55,786 nucleotides of DNA, from the NCBI GenBank assembly GCA_017559905.1, contig JAFYQF010000011.1:1-55786 (forward strand), in the 5' to 3' direction. The position numbers and the translations under genes are program-made. Of the stretch, positions 32,154 through 43,163 are shown piece after piece. The notes below the pieces were generated by a model, which was not told where the DNA came from, did not search any database, and worked only from the letters and a program-made list of their open reading frames with translations. Source of the DNA: a bacterium (GTDB taxonomy: Bacteria > Cyanobacteriota > Vampirovibrionia > Gastranaerophilales > Gastranaerophilaceae). How positions within the stretch are numbered: the first letter of the stretch is position 1; every line of letters begins with the position of its first letter.

Positions 32154-32750
32154 TCAATCTGTTAATATATGTGTAATTTCCATCGGTTCTGTTAGCACAA
32201 TAATTAAATCCAAGCCCGATTGCAAAGTTGTATGTTCTCCCATTTTTCTGTTTAGGCTAGGGCGAAGTTGAATTGTGCCAATGCCTTTTAGGCGACCTTG
32301 ATAATGAGGCATTTTTTCCCATTTTTGAGGTGCAGAAATCCCACCTCCGATAATATTATTATTCGAAGTATAAATATATGCCTTCATCGGGAATTCATAT
32401 CCATCGGGTAATATTGCTTTAGCTATGCGGATAACCATAGATGCGTTAGTTCCTTCAACAGGTTCGTGCATTTTTTCTATGTACCCTTCAAACAAGGTGT
32501 TTTCAGGTAGAATTTTTGTATTATACATAAACAAATCGGTTATACCGATAAAACGCACTCTATAACCTTCTGTGCAATATTGAGTTGAAATCTCTTGAGC
32601 GTTTATTACTGGAATAAATGTGCCTGCGCTCAATTCGATTGGGGTGTGGTCTCTGAATTCGATTTGGATGTCGTCAAGTTTTTCAGCAGAATGCACTGCC
32701 ATCATTGGTAGTCCGCATAATATTAATAAAAAGCTCAACAACATCTTCAT
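32154..32750 (-). CDS. Exported paralog of the VirB10-like protein
   Basis: A 198-residue protein with a signal peptide (1-21, ending HSAE). Its mature part aligns with the neighbour at 31305 over the beta domain: IELSAGTFIPVI, KILPENTLFEGYIEK, RIAKAILPDGYEFPM, KAYIYTS and a closing LDLIIVLTEPM that matches its LELVLTQAI-type end. It lacks the Gly-rich segment. Upstream there is no ribosome site at normal distance; TGTTATAAT ends seven bases before the ATG, so it is probably leaderless and the first gene of the envelope operon running to exbD. Function is inferred from context only. Confidence 0.6.
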   Translation of the reverse strand: MKMLLSFLLILCGLPMMAVHSAEKLDDIQIEFRDHTPIELSAGTFIPVINAQEISTQYCTEGYRVRFIGITDLFMYNTKILPENTLFEGYIEKMHEPVEGTNASMVIRIAKAILPDGYEFPMKAYIYTSNNNIIGGGISAPQKWEKMPHYQGRLKGIGTIQLRPSLNRKMGEHTTLQSGLDLIIVLTEPMEITHILTD

Positions 32751-32892
32751 AACCTTTATTATAACAGTTTTTCAGTGAAAATCAAGTTTAGAAGAATTTT
32801 AGAAATGTTAAGAATTTTTCAAATAACGCAATTTTTACATTCAAAAATACTTTATATATATGTGATGTAGTGTTAATAAAGGTTGAAAACAA

Positions 32893-33525
32893 GTGTTTAG
32901 TCCTGTAGCGTCAACAATATTTGCATTTAGGAATGCTGAAAAAACCAAAAATGGTGAAGTCGGCAGAAGTGTTGTAACTGTTGGACAAGGCGTTGGAGTT
33001 TTAAAAGAAGTTGCAAAATACGATAATATTTTTGCAGCAGGTGCAAAAGGTGCATTAGATGCATTTAACACTATGGCAAAAGAAAACAAAGCTTTAAGTT
33101 ATGCTGGCAAATGTCTAAAGTTTACTGCTGATAATGTAAACCCACTAATTTGTGCATCAGGTGTGATTAAGGTTGCAATGTCAGATGATAAAGTTCACGA
33201 TGGAATTGTTGAATCGGTATCTTTGGCAGGGATGTTCGCTGGGGAAGCTCTGATGAAAGATAATTTTAATGATTTCTTTAATGAAAAAACTTTCAAATCA
33301 ATTGCTAAAAAAGCTGAACAGAGTGGGGTTTTGAAAGATTTTGCAGAGTTGGTTCAAAAATCAAAATATACTGGAAAAGTAGCTTCTGTTCTAAAAGGTG
33401 TTGCATTTGTAATGGGTTCAATTGGTTCATATTCTCTTGCGCAAAAGGTCGGAGAGAAGTATGCTGACAATATTATGGATGCTTTCGGGCTTGAAAGAAA
33501 AGAAAAAATCGACCAAAAGGTCTAG
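32893..33525 (+). CDS. Hypothetical protein with Ala/Gly/Lys-rich helices
   Basis: A 210-residue protein starting with GTG (AAAGG lies 12 bases before). It has no signal peptide but repeated short amphipathic stretches (GVGVLKEVAKYDNIFAAGAK, SLAGMFAGEALMKDNF) and a C-terminal helix (VASVLKGVAFVMGSIGSYSL, about 172-191) hydrophobic enough for one membrane passage. It is followed after 33 bases by the SpoIID-like gene, which has its own promoter-like -10. I do not recognise the family. Confidence 0.55.
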   Translation: MFSPVASTIFAFRNAEKTKNGEVGRSVVTVGQGVGVLKEVAKYDNIFAAGAKGALDAFNTMAKENKALSYAGKCLKFTADNVNPLICASGVIKVAMSDDKVHDGIVESVSLAGMFAGEALMKDNFNDFFNEKTFKSIAKKAEQSGVLKDFAELVQKSKYTGKVASVLKGVAFVMGSIGSYSLAQKVGEKYADNIMDAFGLERKEKIDQKV

Positions 33526-33558
33526 CCATAATGCCTGAAGATATGTTATACTTGTATT

Positions 33559-34440
33559 ATGAAGAGGTTAGCGCTTTCATTTGCAGTATTTTTAACGATG
33601 TCAATTTTCGCAAATCCGTGTTATGCGATTAAGATTGGTTTGCAAACAGACGTTGAGAGTGTCGGTATTGGTGCGTCTGCTGAAACAACTTTGGTTGATG
33701 CAAATACTCACAAAACTGTTATGACTTTTGATGCTATGAAAGGTTATGAAATTATTCCTTACAAAAATACCATGGCAATCGCTTTGGATGGCAAGTTTTA
33801 TCAGATTTATTCTGATAACGTGATTTTAAAATGTCCACCAGGTGGCTTTGTTAGTGCAAAGGGCAAATGGTATAGAGGTTTAATTATTGTTCAAAATAAA
33901 AATAAAAAGCTGACTGTAATAAATGATGTCGAATTAGAAGATTACATAAGAGGTGTTGTACCTGCAGAAATGCCTCCTAGTTGGGAATTAGAGGCTTTAA
34001 AGGCTCAAGCGATGGCGGCAAGAAGTTATGCGCTTGCAAACTTGGGTAAAAGAGCAGTTAACGGTTATGATTTGAAAGATACACCTGAAGACCAAGCTTA
34101 TGGTGGAGCTTCTGTTGAAACAGAAAAGACAAATAAAGCGGTGCAAAGTACTTTGGGGCTTGTATTGACTTATAATATGAAAGTTGTACCAGCTTATTAT
34201 ACAGCTTCAGCGGGTGGAAAAACTCTAAACGCTTCGTCTGCTTGGGGAAGTGATTTGCCTTTTATCCGTTCAGTTCCATCTTATGATGATGAAGTTAAGA
34301 AAAAAGGTCACGGGGTTGGAATGTCGCAACACGGCGCTAATAATCTTGCAAAACAAGGTTACAATGCGTTTCAGATTTTGGATTATTTCTATCAAAACAT
34401 AAAATTTGCAAAAGTTAGTGAATATAGTGCAAGTCAGTAA
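33559..34440 (+). CDS. SpoIID/LytB-domain protein (lytic glycosylase/amidase-enhancer type)
   Basis: A 293-residue exported protein. The signal peptide is MKRLALSFAVFLTMSIFANP (cleaved near CYA). The SpoIID domain shows VELEDYIRGVVPAEMPPSWE (about 129-148), LKAQAMAARSYALANL (about 152-167), the VPAYYTASAGGKT motif (about 212-224) and HGVGMSQHGANNLAKQGY (about 253-270). In SpoIID the Glu of the AEM motif cleaves denuded glycan strands. Here a role in peptidoglycan remodelling in the periplasm is likely, and no sporulation genes are around. There is no ribosome site: the extended -10 TGTTATACT (33544-33552) lies six bases before the ATG, so a leaderless message is likely. Confidence 0.88.
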   Translation: MKRLALSFAVFLTMSIFANPCYAIKIGLQTDVESVGIGASAETTLVDANTHKTVMTFDAMKGYEIIPYKNTMAIALDGKFYQIYSDNVILKCPPGGFVSAKGKWYRGLIIVQNKNKKLTVINDVELEDYIRGVVPAEMPPSWELEALKAQAMAARSYALANLGKRAVNGYDLKDTPEDQAYGGASVETEKTNKAVQSTLGLVLTYNMKVVPAYYTASAGGKTLNASSAWGSDLPFIRSVPSYDDEVKKKGHGVGMSQHGANNLAKQGYNAFQILDYFYQNIKFAKVSEYSASQ

Positions 34441-34530
34441 ATACCTTGTAAATAGTGGGTTTTAAGTCTGTTGTATTCCTGAAACACTATATATATTTGA
34501 ATATATCCGAAAAAATTTTCTAAAACCCCC

Positions 34531-34558
34531 TTGTCAAAAGCAAAGAATGTGTTATAAT
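34531..34558 (+). promoter_or_regulatory. hup promoter
   Basis: TTGTCA (34531-34536), a 16-base spacer and a perfect TATAAT (34553-34558). The leader is about 80 bases. Confidence 0.8.
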
Positions 34559-34597
34559 AACTTTGTCGAATACGAAATGCATGCGGAATAAGGAGAG

Positions 34598-34618
34598 ATG
34601 GTTTCTGTATACCCGTAG
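34598..34618 (+). other. Possible leader peptide frame before hup
   Basis: ATG at 34598 follows AAGGAG closely and encodes MVSVYP then TAG. It lies in the hup leader, 28 bases before the hup start, and ends with a Pro codon before the stop. Confidence 0.3.
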
Positions 34619-34646
34619 GCGAAAATAGGTAAGAAGGAGGTTCGTA

Positions 34647-34919
34647 ATGAACAAAGAAGAATTGGTAAAAGAAGTATCAAAAAAAGCAAAAGTTTCTCAA
34701 AAAGCAACTGGTGATGTTATTGCAGCTACATTAGAAACAATTGAAAAAGCAGTTTCTAAAGGCAAAAAAGTTACTTTAGTTGGTTTCGGTACATTTGAAC
34801 CTAGAAAAAGAGCAGCTAGAGTTGGTAGAAACCCACAAACTGGTAAAGAATTAAAAATCGCTGCAAAAACAGTACCTGCATTCACAGCTGGTAAAAAATT
34901 CAAAGAACTTGTAAAATAG
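34647..34919 (+). CDS. hup: HU-family DNA-binding protein
   Basis: A 90-residue histone-like protein that bends and compacts DNA as a dimer. The family pattern is complete: an N-terminal helical half (MNKEELVKEVSKKAKVSQKA), then the beta-arm signature VGFGTFEPRKRAARVGRNPQ (46-65) with the intercalating Pro, and the C-terminal helix ending FKELVK. Promoter and ribosome site (AAGGAGGT) are both strong, which fits an abundant protein. The roughly 80-base leader holds a possible mini-ORF. It ends at a clear terminator. Confidence 0.97.
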   Translation: MNKEELVKEVSKKAKVSQKATGDVIAATLETIEKAVSKGKKVTLVGFGTFEPRKRAARVGRNPQTGKELKIAAKTVPAFTAGKKFKELVK

Positions 34920-34945
34920 TTTTTGTAACGGATAAATTTAAACAA

Positions 34946-34979
34946 GAGGCGAAATCAAAACTGATTTCGCCTCTTTATT
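34946..34979 (+). terminator. hup terminator
   Basis: A perfect 12-bp stem GAGGCGAAATCA/TGATTTCGCCTC with a four-base loop, then TTTATTATTG. Confidence 0.9.
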
Positions 34980-35014
34980 ATTGTTATACCTGAATTATAA
35001 ATTAACAAAGTTAT

Positions 35015-35578
35015 TTACAATTGAATAGTTCTAAAAATTGTGTAATATCTGTAATTACCCCAGTAGATTACTAAAGACAAATAGTGGTGTTCCAAATCTG
35101 TTGATTCCAAGTAGGCTTGTGGGGTTGGTTTGCGTTGAGATGATGGGAAAACTTTTCCTATGGTATCTAGCGCCTTGAGGTGTAGTTTTTGTGAAATTGT
35201 CATTTTAGGTTGTGGAATATGGTCTTCGTAAAATCCCATTGGTACAATCTCTCTGTTGTATGTTGGGATTATGTATTTAATCTTGCCGTTATCTTTAAAT
35301 AGAATGTACCATTCACCTTTGTGTTCTCGAGGTGTGAGGGAATAGTAGCCAGGTTCTATTGTTATTGATTTAAAATAAATAGGGCTTGCAAGTCTAAAAA
35401 GTGGGTATGGTGACCAACTCGTTGATTGGATGTCGTAGTATTCTCCAGGGTCAACATTGTGAACGTATTTGTGAGTCGGAACTTCTAAATCTCTGTAAAC
35501 TTGTTCGAAATCTACATTCTTTGCAAATACGCTTGAGCCTAAAAATAATATTAAAGATAACAATAACAATTTTTTCAT
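35015..35578 (-). CDS. Exported hypothetical protein
   Basis: A 187-residue protein with a signal peptide (MKKLLLLSLILFLGSSVFA). The mature part is Tyr/Pro-rich with beta-like segments (SPIYFKSITIEPGYYSLTPR, EWYILFKDNGKIKYIIPTYN) and a motif SLVIYWGNYRYYTIF at the end. No family is recognised. The ATG has no ribosome site, while TAAAAT lies six bases before it. It is convergent with hup and divergent from the agmatinase gene. Confidence 0.55.
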   Translation of the reverse strand: MKKLLLLSLILFLGSSVFAKNVDFEQVYRDLEVPTHKYVHNVDPGEYYDIQSTSWSPYPLFRLASPIYFKSITIEPGYYSLTPREHKGEWYILFKDNGKIKYIIPTYNREIVPMGFYEDHIPQPKMTISQKLHLKALDTIGKVFPSSQRKPTPQAYLESTDLEHHYLSLVIYWGNYRYYTIFRTIQL

Positions 35579-35617
35579 ATCAGTATTTTAATGTTTTTAA
35601 TTTAAAAATCAATCATT

Positions 35618-35647
35618 TGGATAGATTAGTTATTTGTATGCTATAAT
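35618..35647 (+). promoter_or_regulatory. Promoter of the agmatinase operon
   Basis: TTGGAT (35618-35623), an 18-base spacer and an extended -10 TGCTATAAT ending at 35647. Thirty bases precede the ATG. Confidence 0.65.
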
Positions 35648-35676
35648 CAAAAAGTACAGAGAATAAGGAGAAAACA

Positions 35677-38536
<2,860 letters not shown>

Positions 38537-38552
38537 AAAAGAGTGTGTTTAA

Positions 38553-38984
38553 ATGAAAAAGACTTCAAAAATAATTGAAATATCAGGGATTTCAGGACTT
38601 ATAATGTTATTGTTTTCGATAGTATGTTTGTTTGTAGGTTTTGTATTATTTCCAGGATATCTTGCAATGACTTTGTGGAACAAAGCGTCGTCAGGAATTT
38701 TGGGATTTCCTGTACTAAATATATTTCAAGGCGTTTTGCTTTGGGTGATTGTTGCATTAGGAATTTATCTTGCACGTGGAGCAAAAAGTCCAATTGCTTT
38801 CAGGACAGCATCTCAATTAGATGAAAGAGAAATTGTAGATTTAATGGCAAGAATAAGAGAAAAAGCTATTGCCAAAAGAAATCAAGCTATGCTTTCAAAC
38901 AAAGAAGAATTGAATGATGTTGAAATTTTTGATAGGGCTGAAGAAGAACGCTTAAAAAATGAAAATAATAAGGAGAATTTATGA
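38553..38984 (+). CDS. Two-helix membrane protein, unknown
   Basis: A 143-residue protein. Two hydrophobic segments lie near 15-40 (GLIMLLFSIVCLFVGFVLFP) and 55-72 (VLNIFQGVLLWVIVALGIYL), followed by a charged cytoplasmic tail (about 85-143) rich in Arg, Lys and Glu (EEEERLKNENNKEN-like). Its stop codon overlaps the start of the next gene (ATGA), so the two are translationally coupled. The family is not recognised; linkage to the SIMPL protein suggests an envelope role. Confidence 0.65.
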   Translation: MKKTSKIIEISGISGLIMLLFSIVCLFVGFVLFPGYLAMTLWNKASSGILGFPVLNIFQGVLLWVIVALGIYLARGAKSPIAFRTASQLDEREIVDLMARIREKAIAKRNQAMLSNKEELNDVEIFDRAEEERLKNENNKENL

Positions 38985-39730
38985 AAAAGATTTTATTGGG
39001 GGCATTAATCGTTTCAATTATTGCAGGTGTTGCAGCTACTTCTGGCACAGCATCAACAATACAAACTGTAGAAGAACGTGGATATGTTAGTGCTAACGCT
39101 TCTACTGATAAAGAATTAGTTCCTGATACTGCTGAAATTTCAATTTCTGTAGTTACTTATGATAGAACATCTTTGCAAAATGCAACTGATGAAAACAAAT
39201 TGATTTCAGACAAAGTTATTTCAGAATTGAAAGGGATGCTAAATACTGTAGCTGGAGATTATGTTAAAACAGCTAATTTCCGTGCTAATCAACTTTACAA
39301 GTACAACAATGGCAAAAGAACATTCGACAAGCACCAAGTTTCTAATTCAATAATAATTCATACAAAATCAATAGACAAAGTTGGTACAATGATAGACAAA
39401 GCTATTTCATTGGGTGCAACAGATGTTAGCAATTTGAACTTTACTGTTTCAAAATACGATAATGAATGTGACGAAATTTTAGCGGCAGCAACTAAAAAAG
39501 CTCGTGCTCAAGCTGAAATTATGACAAAAGCTGCAGGCTCTGAAATAACTGGTATCAAGGCTTTGAGCGGAAGCTGTTCAGCATCTGGCGCTCCAAGACG
39601 ATACAAGTATGCAACAAACATGGTTATGGCGGAATCAGCGTCTATGGATGCTGCTGGTCCTTCTACTCCAATCGAAGTTGGAACTGTAAAAATTTATGCA
39701 AATGTTGATGCAAGCTTTTTTGTTAAATAG
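38981..39730 (+). CDS. SIMPL-domain (DUF541) exported protein
   Basis: A 249-residue periplasmic protein. The signal peptide covers about residues 1-22 (LLGALIVSIIAGVAATSGTA). The SIMPL domain follows: YVSANASTDKELVPDTAEIS (about 34-53), then repeats of helix-strand units ending KARAQAEIMTKAAGSEI and VEVGTVKIYANVDASFFVK. Bacterial SIMPL proteins are of uncertain function and are often linked to envelope stress or oxidative damage. The ribosome site AAGGAGAA lies inside the previous gene, and the starts overlap by four bases. Confidence 0.88.
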   Translation: MKKILLGALIVSIIAGVAATSGTASTIQTVEERGYVSANASTDKELVPDTAEISISVVTYDRTSLQNATDENKLISDKVISELKGMLNTVAGDYVKTANFRANQLYKYNNGKRTFDKHQVSNSIIIHTKSIDKVGTMIDKAISLGATDVSNLNFTVSKYDNECDEILAAATKKARAQAEIMTKAAGSEITGIKALSGSCSASGAPRRYKYATNMVMAESASMDAAGPSTPIEVGTVKIYANVDASFFVK

Positions 39731-39811
39731 TTAAATTATGTAAAAATTATAAACTTTTTAGCAAAAAAAAATCTTTAGGGATTTTAATCTATCAGGCTAA
39801 AAAGGTTGACC

Positions 39812-42367
39812 ATGAATATAGTAAAAACGAATTTAATTAACACGAATAAAATAGGGGTATTGCCATTTAGTGGCGATACTCCTGTTTCTGAAAATAAGGA
39901 ATATTATTCAAGAGAGAACAAACCTGCAAAACATTTTTTGTATGGTGCGTTGGTTGCGTCTGCGGGAATTATAGGGTTATCAATAGCGGCTAGAAATGGG
40001 CTTTTTGCTAAAAAAGCAAGCAAGGCTGTCGACGAAATTAAAGACCTTGATGTTCTAAAAAACAATCCGATAGTAAAAGCTAAAAAAGCTTCAGAATCTT
40101 TTGCGCAAGTCGCAATTGGTGGTTCGAGAGAAGAACGTCTTAAATCTCATGCCGTAAATCCATTGATTTTGCAAACAAACATAAAATATCCAAAATCTTT
40201 AGCGGATGTTGATTCTATTACCCAGCGATATTACTTGGATAGAGCAATGCAACAGATAAGCGGAATGTCATACGAAGATCAATATGATGAGTTTAAGTTT
40301 TTGCTTGGCGTGTTAAAAGAACAACCTTCAGGGAGTTTGCATTGGGAGTTTGGTGGTATTCCTAAAGGCTTGAAAAGGGATAATTACGACAGATATGTTA
40401 ATGAAATTAATGCGCTAACAAAAGAAGTTCCTGAATTAAATGACACTGTATTTTATCAATATAGATTTAATGAAGCTGTTGATAAAATGGATTTTTCTTG
40501 GTCTAACAATTTAGAAGATAATGCAGAAAAAACAAGATTTTTCACAAATGCTGTGAACAAAATTTATGGAATGTCTTACGAAGATCAGCCAAAAGCTTTG
40601 AATGAAATGTTTGGAGCATTGAAATCTCAAGATTTGAAAACTTTTGATTGGACTTTTGTTCCTTATAGAGATAGATTACATGGTGACAACTATGACAAGG
40701 CTGTAAATCTTATCAATGCAACTTCTGGAGAAGTTCCTGATTTGAACAAAACGGTGTTTTATAATTATAGAATAGCGGAAGCTTTTGACAAAAATGACTT
40801 TGTTTCTTGCAAGGACTATATACGTGAAAATGACAAGTTTAAGTTCTTCTCTAATTTTACTCAAAAAATGCATGATATGTCTTATGAAGACCAACCAAAT
40901 GCTATGAGAACTTTGTTAGAAGCTTTGAAACAGGAAGATTTGAAAGTTTTTGATTGGACTTATACACCTGCAAGATGGAATTTCAAAGGCGATAATTTCG
41001 ACAAAGTCGCAAATATTATTGATGAGTTTTCTAAAGAAAAACCTGAACTTAATGAAACTGTATTTAAAAGATATAGAGTTGAAGAAGCGCTTGATAAGTG
41101 GAATTTCGAGTTTTGTGATGGATTAAAAACTAGCGAAGAAAAATCAGGATTTTTCTCTGATTTTTTAAACAGAATTTATGGAATGAATTATCACGACCAA
41201 CAAAAAGGAATGAGTACTTTATTAGAAGCTTTGAAAAAACAAGATTTGAAAACATTTACTTGGAATTGTATGCCAATGGCTGAAAAATTGCACGGCGATA
41301 ATTACGGAAAGTTTATGAATTCAATCAATGAAGTTTCAGCTCAAATTCCTGAATTGAATGATACTGTTTTCTATAAATTAAGAATGAAAGAAGCTTTGGA
41401 TAGAGAAGATTTTTCATTCTACAAAAAACTTAAATCAGAGGCTGACAAAACTAGCTTTTTCAATTCTTATATGCATAAAATCTATGGAATGTCTTCTGAT
41501 GACCAACCAAAAGCATTCGATGCAGTTTTAACTGCTGTAAGAGAAGAAAATCCAAAGACTTTTGCTTGGAGTTTTAGTTTGTTGCCACAGAATTTGAAAG
41601 ATGATAATCACAAAAAATTTGTTGATGCTATAAATAAACTAACTGCAGAAAAACCTGAATTAAACGACACTGTATTCTATAAATATAGAGTGGCAGAAGC
41701 TTTAGAGAAAAAAGATTATTCTATTTACCACAGACTAAAAACTGAAGGTGAAAAAGCGGGATTTTTAACAAATATATTCAATAATTTGACTAAAGTCGAT
41801 GCTGACAATTTAGGAAATGAGTTCACTAGATATTTGCATTTTATAAAAACGCTTTCTCCTGAACAAATTCAAAATAAAGTATTGTTTATAATGGGACATT
41901 TCCCTCACGGTAAAAATATAGATATGGCAAAGATTGCGGTTAACTTCGCAAAACAAAACCCAGCTTACAGCCCAGTTATAGTGAGACATTTGGTTAAATA
42001 TCATGCAAATGATGCTAACAAATCCAAGGATATTATAGAAATTCGTCAATTATTGCTAACAAATAAATTGAAAGCTGATGAAACCTCTCGCATTATAAAC
42101 CGTGCAGATTGGTTTGTTGGGCATAGTTCAAACTTCAATAATTTAGATGCAATTTATAAAAATAATTCGAAGCTGGTTGATATTAGAAAAACAGCGTTTG
42201 AGTATGATGTATTCAACGGATTTACTTCTCAAGAAGCGCAAGAACTTGTTAGAAGATTAACTGACCTTCATGAGACATCTCAAGGTTCTCAAATGGAAAA
42301 ATATCTTGGAATGTCATTAAAAGATGTTGTTGGCAAAATTAACGGCGCAATTAATAGACAAGCATAA
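39812..42367 (+). CDS. Giant repeat protein with five 102-residue units
   Basis: An 851-residue protein. After an N-terminal basic region there is one membrane helix (about 43-65, LYGALVASAGIIGLSIAARN). Five tandem units begin at residues 151, 253, 355, 457 and 559, each exactly 102 residues. Each carries (K)IYGMSYEDQPKA near its start, then LKTFDW, a GDNYDK segment, and PELNDTVFYKYR near its end. The rest of the protein (about 660-851) is unrelated helical sequence. ATG 39812 is chosen because AAAGG sits before it; a TTG at 39806 is also possible. No catalytic motif is visible. Its last 17 bases overlap the convergent gene. I do not recognise the family; a structural or binding role is inferred. 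Confidence 0.65.
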   Translation: MNIVKTNLINTNKIGVLPFSGDTPVSENKEYYSRENKPAKHFLYGALVASAGIIGLSIAARNGLFAKKASKAVDEIKDLDVLKNNPIVKAKKASESFAQVAIGGSREERLKSHAVNPLILQTNIKYPKSLADVDSITQRYYLDRAMQQISGMSYEDQYDEFKFLLGVLKEQPSGSLHWEFGGIPKGLKRDNYDRYVNEINALTKEVPELNDTVFYQYRFNEAVDKMDFSWSNNLEDNAEKTRFFTNAVNKIYGMSYEDQPKALNEMFGALKSQDLKTFDWTFVPYRDRLHGDNYDKAVNLINATSGEVPDLNKTVFYNYRIAEAFDKNDFVSCKDYIRENDKFKFFSNFTQKMHDMSYEDQPNAMRTLLEALKQEDLKVFDWTYTPARWNFKGDNFDKVANIIDEFSKEKPELNETVFKRYRVEEALDKWNFEFCDGLKTSEEKSGFFSDFLNRIYGMNYHDQQKGMSTLLEALKKQDLKTFTWNCMPMAEKLHGDNYGKFMNSINEVSAQIPELNDTVFYKLRMKEALDREDFSFYKKLKSEADKTSFFNSYMHKIYGMSSDDQPKAFDAVLTAVREENPKTFAWSFSLLPQNLKDDNHKKFVDAINKLTAEKPELNDTVFYKYRVAEALEKKDYSIYHRLKTEGEKAGFLTNIFNNLTKVDADNLGNEFTRYLHFIKTLSPEQIQNKVLFIMGHFPHGKNIDMAKIAVNFAKQNPAYSPVIVRHLVKYHANDANKSKDIIEIRQLLLTNKLKADETSRIINRADWFVGHSSNFNNLDAIYKNNSKLVDIRKTAFEYDVFNGFTSQEAQELVRRLTDLHETSQGSQMEKYLGMSLKDVVGKINGAINRQA
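40262..41791 (+). repeat. Five tandem coding repeats of 306 bases
   Basis: The unit starts are at 40262, 40568, 40874, 41180 and 41486, all 306 bases apart with no insertion or deletion. The units are diverged in DNA, so the repeat is old but strictly kept in length. Confidence 0.9.
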
Positions 42368-43157
42368 ATGATTTTAAACTTCTGCCTGCACCATCGCCTT
42401 TTGTTGAGATGACTTTGATTTTGTTTTTGTAATTCAAAGAAGTAGAACTTCCGCCATCGAAAGCCATAGCTCTTTCAAGTCCAATTTTCTTGCAATATTC
42501 TTGTACTTCAAATAATGTTGCAGGATGTTTGTCCGTAAAAATTAGTATATGCGCGTTTCCGTCTTTTATTCCAATTATAGTTCTTGCAACTTGATGGAGT
42601 ACGGAACAAGATTCTCTAATTATTTCATCATCTTTTTTTACAATAAAAAATTCTTCTTCCAAACGTAATTCTGGCAAAATCAACGGCCCGCCTTGCGCTG
42701 AAGCTTTGATGTTGCACCCGAATGCAACAGGTGCATTGTGTGGTGCAATTTCGTATTTTAATTCGTTAGTGTCATCGCAACGAATAATTCTAAATTCTGT
42801 GCGGTTGTAAATTTTGTCTAAATGTTTTCTTAATACAGGATTTGTTGTCAAAGCTTCGTTGAAATGCGGGTCTTCTATAGTTACGTTGTCAGACACTATA
42901 TAAGAAATCGTTTTTTCGTTATTAGGGTCAAAATATCCAGCATTTATGGTTAATTGAGCTCCTGAAGTTTTGTGAATTTCTTCGTTTGTGCGTAGGCTTG
43001 TGCTTGCGTAAAATTCGATTTTCTTTTTTATTTTCTCTCCGCTTAAAACAATATGATAAATCCCGTCATCATAAGAAATATCAATTGGTTTCTGTTTGAA
43101 AGCAAAGCTTGGTGTGCCAATTAACATGAGTATGAATATTATCAATAATTTTTTCAT
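42351..43157 (-). CDS. Exported phosphodiester glycosidase-domain protein (NAGPA/DUF2233 type)
   Basis: A 268-residue protein with a signal peptide (MKKLLIIFILMLIGTPSFA). The NAGPA-like domain shows AQLTINAGYFDPNN (about 65-78), QVARTIIGIKDGNAHILIF (about 190-208) and the C-terminal RAMAFDGGSSTSLNYKNK (about 231-248), the DGGGS-like motif of this family. Members cleave phosphodiester-linked sugars or act in cell-wall polysaccharide processing. It starts six bases after the lptF stop and is probably in the same transcript. Its 3' end overlaps the repeat protein gene by 17 bases. Confidence 0.85.
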   Translation of the reverse strand: MKKLLIIFILMLIGTPSFAFKQKPIDISYDDGIYHIVLSGEKIKKKIEFYASTSLRTNEEIHKTSGAQLTINAGYFDPNNEKTISYIVSDNVTIEDPHFNEALTTNPVLRKHLDKIYNRTEFRIIRCDDTNELKYEIAPHNAPVAFGCNIKASAQGGPLILPELRLEEEFFIVKKDDEIIRESCSVLHQVARTIIGIKDGNAHILIFTDKHPATLFEVQEYCKKIGLERAMAFDGGSSTSLNYKNKIKVISTKGDGAGRSLKSFMLVY

Positions 43158-43163
43158 AAATTT

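Noticed and set aside
40262-41791. CRISPR-like array
   Set aside because: The 306-base periodic units are coding repeats of one protein, with no identical short repeats and spacers.
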